From positions 12,928,873 to 12,992,872 of the forward strand of contig OY755173.1 in assembly GCA_963576735.1 (NCBI GenBank): a DNA stretch of 64,000 nucleotides, in the 5' to 3' direction. Source of the DNA: Bedellia somnulentella (taxonomy: Eukaryota; Arthropoda; Insecta; Lepidoptera; Bedelliidae). A model generated the notes under the pieces. It was not told where the DNA came from. It worked only from the letters and a program-made list of their open reading frames with translations, and did no database searches. The stretch's first letter is position 1. Every line of letters starts with the position of its first letter. A program made the translations under genes and the position numbers. Shown piece after piece: positions 25,101 through 37,100 of this stretch.

Positions 25101-28100
25101 AGAAGCGTTGGGGTGGTGCTTTTTAAATACAACCCTACATTCTTCTCACTAAGGTTTGCTATAAAAATATAGTATTGCTTTAAAAATAGTCAAACAGAAC
25201 AAAGAATTAGAAATTCCTCTGCCACTCTAGGAAGTTGCGAGGAGAAAAGATGGTGAAATAAAGGTTGTTGGTGATGGGTCTCCAACCGTATCGCCCAAAA
25301 ATCCCTTAAACGTCCCAATACCGTTAGTCGCCTCTTACGTACACCCACCGGAAGAAATGCGGTAGTGTTATTCTAAGCCGACACTACATAGCATTATACG
25401 TTGTACACAGTATTATAGTAAATTATACGTTCCTAGTAAATACGTCGTGTTATGTTACTAAGGCGTCATTATACGATTAAGTCCACTGATGACCTACAAT
25501 GATATGTTACTTCCGGTTTTTCTAATAACATAAATCTTTGCAAAGCTACTTTTAATTTCTTTGCCAACTTCAACATGCAACAGAGAAAGTAGTGATTTCA
25601 TTTTGCGATAAAATAATTATGTCCAATTAGTCATTGCAGTGGTTATTATTAGAAGGACAATTGATAGTAAGATATTGGTTGTGAATAAGGAAATTTACGC
25701 ATTTTCATACTTACAATGATAGTTCCCATTGGGGTAGGTAGAGACTATCAGTCACCAATTTATACGATTCTGGCAAACCTCTCGTGCTTCGTCTTTATTC
25801 ATCAAACTTTTCACAAGGACCCTTTATTTTCTTCACATTTCGGACGCCTGCCTTTTTGAAACACATAATCTAAGTGATTTGAATAATATTTACCATCAAA
25901 CAATTAAACGTTATTAGTTTAAAATGAAATGATATTATTTCTTACAAAATTGACTTAATCCGATTTACTTATGTTATTGAATATGTTATTAAATTGACTT
26001 AATCCGATAAACTATATAACATAACAACGATAACAGCTCGGCTGGGCAGCATTCGGGAAGCTGCGCCATATCTTCTCGTCCAAAATTCCGCAGAGTCTCA
26101 AAACAAAGGTCTTTGACCAATGTGTGTTGCCAGTCATGACCTACGGCACAGAGACATGGCCTCTTACAATGGGCCTCATTAGAAGGCTCCGAGTCACCCA
26201 AAGGGCAATGGAGAGAGCTATGTTAGGAGTTTCACTACGCGATCAAATCCGCAACGAGGAGATCCGTAGAAGAACCGGGGTCACTGACATAGCCCGAAGA
26301 ATTGCAAAACTGAAGTGGCAATGGGCAGGGCACATTGCACGCAGAACCGACGGCCGTTGGGGCTTGAAGGTACTGGAGTGGCGGCCACGGACCGGACGGC
26401 ACTCAGTGTAGGTAGGCCTACCACAAGGTGGACCGACGACTTGTTCAAGGTCGCGGGAAGCCGATGGATGAGGGCAGCACAGGACCGGTCGTTGTGGAGA
26501 TCTTTGGGGGAGGCCTATGTCCAGCAGTGGACGTCTATAGGCTGATGATGATGATGAATCCGATAAAAAATGTTGTTTGAAACGATGCGGTTGTCTAATC
26601 ATTTATTTTTAACATAAAGATAATTTTGCGGACTATCAAACTGTGTGTCACATTTAAATGAGTGTTTTTCCGAAAAGTTCATTCAAACCATTGTAAACAA
26701 AGTGAAATTATAATAAATATGTAATCTATGAAAAAAGAATTACATAACATAAACGTTCACACCGTTTATGTTATGTAATTCTTTGAAGACGTTGGCAGAG
26801 GTACCAATACTTCTGAATACACGTGACAGAGCCACCTAGTGTCCAAAGTAGTTCCCACGTTTTGCCTAGACAGTGTACTCCCGTGATAGGGGGCAGGCCT
26901 ATCGCCGTTTTGTACGAATACACTGTCACATGGCTTAGTATGCCTTAAGTAAAAAGTTGGTTTTCTCACGATGTTTTCCCTCACCGTTATTAAACATGAT
27001 TAATTATTATTTAAAAAAGAATTGATTTGTTAATAAACAATATTGAGTTAAACAAAATAAGAATCAGTTTTAATTTAATGTAAAAATACATATACATATA
27101 CTCACGCCGTTGGTTCCCATTGGGGTAAGCAGAGAATATCGGTTGCTACTTTGTACGATCCTGGCAAACCTCTCGAACTTCGTCTACATCTCACTCTCCC
27201 ATTAACATTTAATCTTCAGAATGGCATCGGTCACTGTCCCCAATTACTGATCTGGAGTTTAGATACGTCTAATCATTAATTGCATAAAAACACCTTTATT
27301 CTGATCTTAGTTCTTTAGGTGGTTCAAATAGAAAATATATCCTCCCATTATACACAGATCACATTAGATCTAAAGTAACATCTTTATGAGTTGTGTTGTA
27401 GGAGATACTAACTTAACAATATATAAAATACATAACAACCAAGACTAAGAAACAATTATTTAAGCTCATCACATAAATGTTTCTCTCAGCGGTATTTGAA
27501 CTCGTTACATCTGGACCCAGAAGCTAGGCACCTATCCCCTGGGCAACTGATTCCGACAAATAAATATAAATAATCTTTACCCGAAAATTCAAAAACTGAA
27601 TAATAAAGTGATCACGCTGAATTTTAATCAAACAAAATGTCACCAATATCGTAAGAAAAGCTTTGAGTCAAGACTCAAGAAAGTGATAAACCAATTACTT
27701 ATTCACTGCCAAAGAGCACTGTAACTAAATAAAATATCAAAAGAAAAATAAAACCACATCAAAAATAGTGCCCTCGAAGCACATGTGGTGCCCTTCCCAC
27801 TTTACTACCTAAGTTCCAAATCACTTACGACATCCATGTTTAAAATGAGGTAGAGCTATTTTAAACTGAGTTTGCTCAGCAATTATATAATAGAACACAA
27901 CAAAAAGACTCTTTGCTTATCCGATTTTCCAAATTGTGCTTAATATATTATAAGCAATACATACATGCATAAACTCACGGATATAAATCCCTAGAAGGGG
28001 TAGCCAGAGCTTCGGAATAAGAAATTCATGATCCTGAGCAAATTTTAGAAATTGATTGAGGAAAAGACTGTAAAGTAAATGTTTTTGGTGATGGGTGTCC

Positions 28101-31100
28101 AACCGCAAAAATCAATTAAAAGCCCCAATACCCTTAGTCGCCTCTTACGAACACCTACGGGAAGAAATGGGGTAGTGCTATTCTGAGCGGATATTACACA
28201 GCTACTATTACAAGCAATATGTTTTTCTAAAAAATGTCCTTTCTTTCAGCCAGATCCTGTACATGGATCAGCACTCATACCAGATTCCCACAGACTACAA
28301 CAGAAACATTCCACCCAGTAAGTAAATTTTAAATACACAAAGTTTGCTATAGCTATAATATATAAATAGAGCCAATGTAGATGGTTTTAACAGGTTTATA
28401 TTAATTAGCTTCACCTGTATATATGTATGTATGTAACCGAATCCTTCAAACTTGATTTTGTGCCACTTTATCGAGAATTAGGGACATCATAGGTTCATCC
28501 CATTATAGTGATGAGGGTCGCCTGGATAAAATAGTTTCAATTGATTTAGTACTAAAAAGTTATAACAATAAATAGAAAAACACGCTTTTGAAGCACATTT
28601 AACTAAAAAGTAAAACATAATTCCCAGTATAAACTGAAAATCAGGAAAAAGCGTGGGACGTTCGTTTCATATTTTTCGTCTATCGAGCAACTTATTAATA
28701 TAATGTAATGCGATTATTTAATATAATGTATTTTTACTAGAGGAATATACTTTTGAAGATCAGAGTAAAAAGGCGGTACTGAAGTAAGAATGGGGCAAGA
28801 TGAAGGGAAATGACGGAAAAACTAAGAATGACCGTAATATTGGTATTTAAAAACTGAGTAAGTTTTATATTCAGGAAAGGTCATTTAATAGACTTTTGTT
28901 GTTTTTAATTTATTCATGGATGCGAGAGAAGTATGATGTACAACTTTATCCCAAATTTGATCCCATCTTTAAACTAATTTTTTTATGATCGCTCCTACAA
29001 TAAATCGGACCATGGCGGACACGCTAAGCCTTGCGCCAATACACCTGGTCTTGGTCTTGGTCTTGGTCTTGCGCTCCCAGTCTTGGTCTTGGTCTTGGTC
29101 TTGCAGCAAGAGTCTTGCAAGTGTTGCAATTACCTATTAGTCTATTACTATTTATTAAAGTTTACTTTAAATCCTAGAAAAACGTATTAGAATTGGAACA
29201 TTGTGAGCTTGAATGAATATAGCCATAGTAAAGATCAAGCAGATTAATAAATAACTGAAGATTTGATAAGAAATTCGAAAAATCAACTGACCTATATGTC
29301 GTTTTCCATGGAAGTAACTGGAATTAAAATAATTCCTTTATTTATAGTACGTTTCCTTGCTTTCTACCGCGCCGCCTCGCCACGTGCCGGCTCTATGATA
29401 AGGATACCGCCGCAAATCAAACAATAATATAAAGCGTGTAAAAAAATTCGAAATTATTTTGCATGAGTATACCTACGCTAAGCCCTATGGCGGCAATCAA
29501 ATAGTGTCAAATGTTATGATTTCGGCGTGGCGGCAACGATTGTTTTGGATTTCAAAAAAAGCCGCCGGCGCGTGTATCATAACCATGTACTTCCGAAAAG
29601 CGGCAAATTTCTTTGAGAAGTAAGTACAAAACCTTTGATGCCGCATTATCAAAGTGCCGATGGTTAAAACATAACTATGCATGCACTCAGTTTGATTTTA
29701 ATAATATTTTTATTCGCTATGTTTATGGTATTAGTCGTAATGCGCATAGGTACAGTTTTTCATATTCTTTGATACAGGTTTTTGCGTCTCATAGAATTCC
29801 TAAGCGTACCTACCTATCCACCGAACTGTTACACCTAACTACTCAGTGAAATAGCGCTAAGTCCTAGCTGCAAGACGCAAGAGTCTTGCAGACTATGTCT
29901 TGTCTTGCTCAAGTCTTGCACGGTCAGTCTTGGTCTTGGTCTTGCTAAAAATACGCGGTCTTGTTCTTGGTCTTGGTCTTGCAAAAACGCAAGAACAAGA
30001 CCAAGACTGCAAGACCAAGACTGAATTTGGGCAACACTAGTTTTTTTAATCAATCGAATTTCGTATGTCCTATTTTTTGACGACGTCCGCGGCCAAGTGG
30101 ATAGGTGACTAGCTTCTCGGTCAGGAGGTAGCGGGTTCGATCCCCGCCGAGAGCAATATTTATGTGATGAGTATATATTATTGTTTCTTAGTCTTGGATG
30201 TTTTTATATGGGTATTATATGATATTAAATATATCGTTGAGTTAGTATCGCATAAAACAAGTTTTATTTAGTTTGGGGCTAACTAGATCTGTGTATAATG
30301 TGTCCGTATATATTTATTTATTATTTATACAGTCGGTTTGTAATATTAAATATAGTGCCGTATATATTATTGTCATTGCTCTAGTTCAAACTCGTTAGAT
30401 ATATTATTATGATTATGAAAAACACTAACTATATTTAGCAATCAAATGTAATTGAAAATAATATTCATTTATTTAAGTGTTTATCTGTTGAATTAGCCCT
30501 TGTCGCAGAATATGATGAGTAGGTGTCCAGAGACTCACTTTGTCACATATTTGGGGATCTTCCAAATTGAAGTCATGTGACAGTTACCAACAAAATTTAT
30601 GCTATGCCGTAAATATCTTCTAATTCGCATCGCATGCGCGTAAAGTGCTAAATTTAATTAAAATTTATGTGATTCTCTTGTTTCAGGTAAAAATGCTACA
30701 GTACATATCGGAGTTAATGTCAATAGAGTGTCTGGAGTTGATGAGAACCGTGAGGTAGGTATGGTATTTTTATAACATGTTATTATTCATTATTATAGAA
30801 GGAGCAAACCTTTTCCCTTAGCAAAAGGGATGTGAAAGTTAGTATGTCACGAGAGACAGATAAATATGTCAACGGCAGATTTTGTGTGTATAATTTGTCA
30901 GCATCTAACTTCTCACGGGACCTACTTGCTCTCACATGCCTCATACTATTATTGCTTAGATGCTAATAAGCATAAGTCTTGGACAAAACCTCTCTTTTTT
31001 TAAGAAGAAACTCTTTTTTTAAGTTTATTTACCAACAATATCACGTGACATTGTCACCTGGTGTTCAGTGTACTTACGTGATAGGGGCATGCCTATCGGC

Positions 31101-34100
31101 ATATAGATAAGAAGACAACTTCTTGTAACGCTTCATTGTGCGGTAAACTAATTATTATATTTGTGTAACATGGACACTGCAAATCTCCCACTTAATTTGG
31201 TACAGAATGGAACTTATGGAAACACTAGATACATAATTTGCGTCTTTCAAGGCATGTACGTAGAGTGATTTTTTTGCACTTAATTTTAACATTATTACCA
31301 AACCAAACACTTTATGTATATATAGAAGGTTGTTATTTTATTTCGTTGCTTTAAGAAAATCGGTATTATACAAAAAAACATGAATTAATGCCATCAGTTA
31401 ATGTAAATGAGTGCAACTCTTTGCTTAATTTAAGCACTCGGCATAAATTATAAATTTCATCATTATTACTTATTGCCATCATACCAATGTACTCTCAAAT
31501 TTCAGGAGATAACACTAGACGTATTTCTGCAAGTATCATGGGAGGATAAAAGACTGCGGCTGCCGCCTGGAGCAGCGTTCATAGACTTGCCATGGGAGTT
31601 CCGCCAGCTGGTGTGGACTCCAGACCTGTACATCTGGCAGTTGCAGACGATGAGGATAATGTCGGTGCTGCAAGAAATGGCGTCGTTGCGCCTCTACTCA
31701 AATAGCACCGTCTCAGTCAGTATTGGGTTCGTCGATCACAAACTTTCTATTTTACTTTAATTTTTATGTTCCGAGGATAAATAGAATTTATCAGATCATC
31801 CTCTTATCACCAAATGAACTAAATTTAGAAAAAGTTTTTTTTTATTTTTTGACATATCTAAGAATATTCATTATAGTTTAATTTATCAAATGATTGAAAA
31901 TTCGTTAATGATGATTAATGTATCATTTAATAACAACCTTTGTTTAGTAATTACTTAGAGCATTGTTATTGCAAAAATTCAATGCAAATTACAACATTGT
32001 ACCTGCATGATACACGAAACATGATAAAAATATTATAAAAAGTGGTGTATGATATGCGGTCTACCCTTTCTATTTCAGAGCAACTATCACAATAAAATGC
32101 GAGATGGATTTTGTCCTGTATCCATTGGATGTTCAAAACTGTGCGATAGACTTCAGTAGCTGTAAGTAAATGTACCTCTTTGATGAACTTTCAACACTTA
32201 ATTTCAATATGCTTGAAAATCGTATGATTATTTTTGAGAGCCAACAGTTCTACTTATTTTTCCCACGTACTGCCCTCCCGCTAATGGTAGATTCAGTAGC
32301 CTTGTTATCTTTATTGATTATCTGAAGAATTATATTGCATTTGTCATCGGCCTATGTGGTATCAACTATCATAGTAGATTTTATTTCTGAAAAATATATC
32401 GTAACTGCCTAATAGAAAAAAACTTGCAATTGGTTTCCTAACATAATATTCGAGATACTACAAATAATGAGCCTGGTATAATAAAGACAAAAACAAAAGT
32501 GGTTGAAGCTACATAATAAAGGGAGTCTAAGTTCTTACTTAGACTCCCTTTATTATGTGCACTTTTTAAAATTGGAATATTTTTATTCTCATACAAGTGA
32601 CAACTCTGGAATTTTACATATGTCACATCTGTTTTCAAAAAATTGAGCGTTCTTTGAAAAACAATGCGTTACAATTGTGATAACTCATAGAAAATAAAAA
32701 TGGGGAAAGTTACACTGAAACCACTCGCAAACTTCGCAAACAGCTAATGCGTTAACTATTCGAAAACTGGTAAAAAGTAAAGAAACTGGATCGATTATGG
32801 ATAATGAGAATCCTTTGCGTCAACGTCAGTGGTCAGTCTATTGAAAACATTGCTGCTGTAAACGATAGTGTCGCTGAAAACCCAAAAACATCAATTCGGC
32901 GTCGTTCTCAACCATTTCAAATTTTACGAAGCACTATGCAGGGAATTCTGACTAAAGACCTCCACCTTCATGCATACAAAACTCGGCTAAGTCAGGAGCT
33001 CGATCAGCAGACCATGGAAAGCGCCGTCAATTGGTTCTCACGAAATCCTGATGTCAACGGGCCACACAAATGGTGCGATTTAATGCCGTGCGATTGTTAC
33101 TTTTTGGGGTTTTTTGAAATCTCGGGTTTATGGGAATAAACCCCAAACAATTCCTGAGCTCAAATCGGAAATCCAACGCGTTATCGGTGAGATACAGCAA
33201 CATCTCTGTGTAAAAGTCATGGTAAATGTAATGAAAGAAGTAGTGGCCTGTTATTGGAGCCATGGAGTTCATTTGCCGGATATTTTATTCCATACTTAAT
33301 CAGAACATGTCTTCTTTCCAATACAATCAAAATATCCCATCTCTGTAATAAAATAATTATTTTATTGTAAAATGAAAAAGTGCGCTCTTACTCAGACACC
33401 CTGTATACGAGTATGATTTCAGTTAGTTTTTCAGTTAGATGGTTTTTTTATCATAATAACATTAATAATGACATAACATAAACGTTCACGCCGAATATCC
33501 CCGAAGGGGTTGGCAGAGGTACTAATACTTCTGAACATCACGTGACTTTGTCACCTGGTGTTCAGAGTACCCACGTTACGTGACGTGGCACTCTGTTTTT
33601 TAAACGTGGGTACTCTGTTTCTTTATCATGCCGTATATTCTCTGCATTTGGTGCATCCTGGGATTCCCATAGCATTTCAATAAAATTATTTATAATTAGG
33701 TATGTTTTAAAATTTTGAAAAATATTGGATACCCATCGTTTTAGTTTCTGCATGGTTATAATTTTACAAACGGATCTACGCACAGCTGTTTATTGAGCTG
33801 ACGAAATGAAACGAGCTTTGAAGAGCATATCCTATATTTACTTCATTTGAGTTCGCGGGAAACTGTCTAAATATAAAATACGCAACACGATGACTCTGAC
33901 TTGCTAAATGTCAGCGCTAATTGTCGATAAATTAGTGATTAATGGGATTCGGATATTGGAAGAGGTGATTAAAACAAATTTTAGCATTATCATGTGTGGA
34001 AATAGGGTCGCATGAAAAATTTATATAATAAAATATCCTATTATTTCTAAAAGGTTCTTCGCAAGGTTCAATAGATATACTATATAATACTCTGATTAAC

Positions 34101-37100
34101 ATACATATATTCATGCCCATAAATACCAAAAAGCGGTAACTAGAAACTCCTCAGCCACATTTGGAATTTGATAGGGGAGAAAATGGAGAAATTGAGTATC
34201 CACTTAAAAAGCCCCATACCCTTAGCTGCCTCTTACGACTTACCCGTGGTCCTAACCAGCCCCACCCTACCCTACCCCACCCTAGGGTGTCCTATGTACC
34301 TAGGTACATAGGACACCCCTAGGTAGTGCTTAGACAGATGGATTGGAGCGGCTTCGGTTTAAAGGTTAATGGAGAAAGATTGAATCATTTGAGTTTCGCA
34401 GACGATATAGTCTTGATAAGTGAAGATCACACTGAACTGGAATTAATGTTAAACTATCTAAACGAAGAAAGTAGTAAATGTGGACTGTACATTAACGAAG
34501 AAAAAACGTGCATTATAACCAATAGAAAGAAAATACCTACTAAGATACAGTCAACCGAAATTTTATATGTGGAAAATTATACTTACCTAGGACAGAACAT
34601 ATGCTTTAAGAACCTTACACTAAATGAAGTAGACTGCAGAATTAATAAAGCCTGGCAAAAGTACTGGTCTTTAAAAGAGATATTTAAATCACCACTACCG
34701 ATCCACCTAAAAAAAAAGGCTATGGACACGATAGTTTTGCCGTGCCTTCTCTATGGTTGCCAAAGCTGGGCTCTAACGAAGGAAATAATAACCAAGTTAC
34801 AAGTCAACCAACGAGCCATGGAGAGAAGCATGTTAGGTATAAAACTGAAAGATAGGAAAAGGAATACTGAAATAAGGCAGACAACAAAAATCGTCGACGC
34901 CGCCGAGCTGGCCTGCAGGCTTAAATGGAGATGGGCAGGACATGTAGCTCGTCTCAAAGATAATAGATGGAGCGAAAGAATGCTTCATTGGTGCCCGCGA
35001 GACTCTACACGCCCCCAAGGAAGACCCCGGCGCAGGTGGCGCGACGACATAGTGGCTGTGAATGGCATTGCCTGGATGAGAACTGCTCAAGACAGGAATC
35101 AGTGGTCCATGATGGAGGAGGCCTTCACCCAGAAATAATATAATCATTTTTAATTTTGCATGTTTTTTAAATATTTTTTTTCGTATTTTATTATATTAAT
35201 CAATGTAATTAAATTAATTAATCAATTTTACTTAAAATTGTCTTAGAAACTTTGAATCATTTATAATTTATCATCGAAATGTGGAAAATAAAGGCTATTT
35301 TATTTTATTTTATTTATTTATTTAGGTAGTGCCATTCTAAACCGGCACTACACGGCAATTAACTTATAATATAATGATACAAAAAGGTCTGAAAACTACA
35401 GCACCTAAACTAAAAGGGGTCTAACTCGGGGGAAAACCATAGTAGCTGTCGGCATATAAAAACACTAAACTATTTCTTCCCGAAGATCTCCTAAGATTAC
35501 TCAGGGTTTTGGGGCAGGTGAGGTGATTTTATAAGATAGGCAATATGGGCAAAGAACCAACCATTCTATATTTAATGTTTTTCCCAATCAACCTCCAATA
35601 GTGACTGTATAATTTCCAAATCTACATTTCTGGTTTTAGCTTTTAGGAGTTCCACAGATTTAATGTATTGGTAGTTTGGTATGATATTACAGGCCTGCAT
35701 CACTTGATTATCCGGAAAATAGATTTGTTCCCCGCTATTATCTTGTAAGTAGTTGTTAGTCTGCCTTCCCACCTTATGCCAGTATTGGGCAAAACATTTT
35801 AATCAGTGTAGGCAGTATGATGATGAATTATACCTGAGACCTCCGGACTGCGAGCTGAACGCTCTAACCGATAGATCATTTAGGCTAATTGCCATCTCAT
35901 TGCTTTAAAATATCTGTCATACACTAAAATAAAATTAAATCCTAATGTTTATTAAACGTCAATAGTTTTTATTGCCAATTAGCAAATAAAATTGATTAAT
36001 TTAATTCGTATTGTCGCGTTCCAGACAAATACACAACGCAGGACGTGCGCTTCGAGTGGCGAGAAGTGTCCACGTGGCAGGGGCTCATCGGCGAGCAGCG
36101 CACCGAGTTCCGGCTGCCCAAATACGTGGTGACCTTCGCCACCGACAAAAGTAATCATATTCGCAATTTTGGTGAAGGTAAATGTATAATTATTGCTTGG
36201 CGCTTTCGTTTGCGGTGAAAACTAACCCCGCTCAATGCATTAATTTGCGCTAACGCTCTGGCACCATCTTCATTTTCCATGTTTTTCTTAGCCAAAATTT
36301 CGGCTACAATTTAAGTGTAGCTAACTATAACCCATACATTCACGATAATGGCTATTTTGCTTTATTGTGAAGAACGATTGAACACCACGGGTTAATACAT
36401 TTATAAACTGCATTTACTAGTTTGTTACTCATAGGGACAACGGACTGTTCTCAATAATTGAATAGATAAAATAATTCTTTGGATCAATCTGGTGAGCTTT
36501 AGATTGAATTGAGTTCAGAGAAAAAAACAAATCATCAAGATAAATATTCACTTAGTTAAACAGTGATCGATACAACAATACTTAAAATTGCTATCGGTCA
36601 TTCCACGGGATTTTAAAATTACAAATCTATTTTGCATCGCCTTCTTTTTATTTCATTTTGTCATGAATAAACTGTCACACATATTAAATAAATGAATGGC
36701 AATTCATCCTCATTTACTAATTTACAGAGAAATATTTTCTTGCTTAGCTACGCGACCAATGAATGCGAATTTGGCATGCCAATTTACATTTTCCTCAATC
36801 TGTATCAATATGTCAATGTAAACGGTAAGTGCTTTTTTTCAATTATCTGAACAAAGCGTATACCAATATACTTATTTCAATTATTAATCATTAAATAAAA
36901 TGCTTTGTCTTGTCTGCACTGTGGTTGGGTTTTTTGAGCAACAAGTAACGAATATATTAATATTATTCTTTGCATATTATGCTTTCACTCCCGCATACAA
37001 GTCATCCGAGTATTAGCTCCATACATCTTGGTTCTACGAATTCAAAGTGATTATACAACATTATTTTACTTTTACAATTAACAAGATTTAAATCGAATTT

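Larger units (their letters stand above)
7160..28249 (+). other. Channel intron 1 (21.1 kb)
   Basis: Donor GTTCGC at 7160, acceptor TTCTTTCAG at 28241-28249. It contains Helitrons, MITEs, an RTE fragment and many family A copies, listed separately. No channel coding sequence is expected in it, since exon 1 and exon 2 join in phase. Further 5' non-coding exons or alternative starts inside it cannot be excluded. Confidence 0.75.
28318..30686 (+). other. Channel intron 2
   Basis: GTAAGT donor to TTGTTTCAG acceptor. Holds CTTGGT-hexamer arrays and a family D SINE (listed separately). The remainder, including 28318-28985, is AT-rich and unrecognised. Confidence 0.8.
32162..36024 (+). other. Channel intron 5
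   Basis: Donor GTAAGT, acceptor CGTTCCAG. Contains a perfect hairpin, a mariner-like relic, a family C fragment, a split family A copy and an RTE LINE (listed separately). About 33605-34097 and 35611-36024 show nothing further, except a degraded tRNA-like patch near 35820-35880. Confidence 0.8.

Noticed and set aside
26243..26602. 119-codon minus-strand frame
   Set aside because: Antisense shadow of the RTE reverse transcriptase sequence.
30079..30155. tRNA gene at 30.1 kb
   Set aside because: It has A- and B-box-like sequence but no closed acceptor stem, and is followed by a body repeated at 2.2 and 27.4 kb, so it is a SINE head.
36726..36825. Possible extra exon between exons 6 and 7 (CAG or TTAG acceptor, donor ACGG|GTAAGT)
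   Set aside because: In the required phase every acceptor choice meets a stop (TAG or TAA) before the donor, and exon 6 already joins exon 7 in frame at the expected place in the family alignment.
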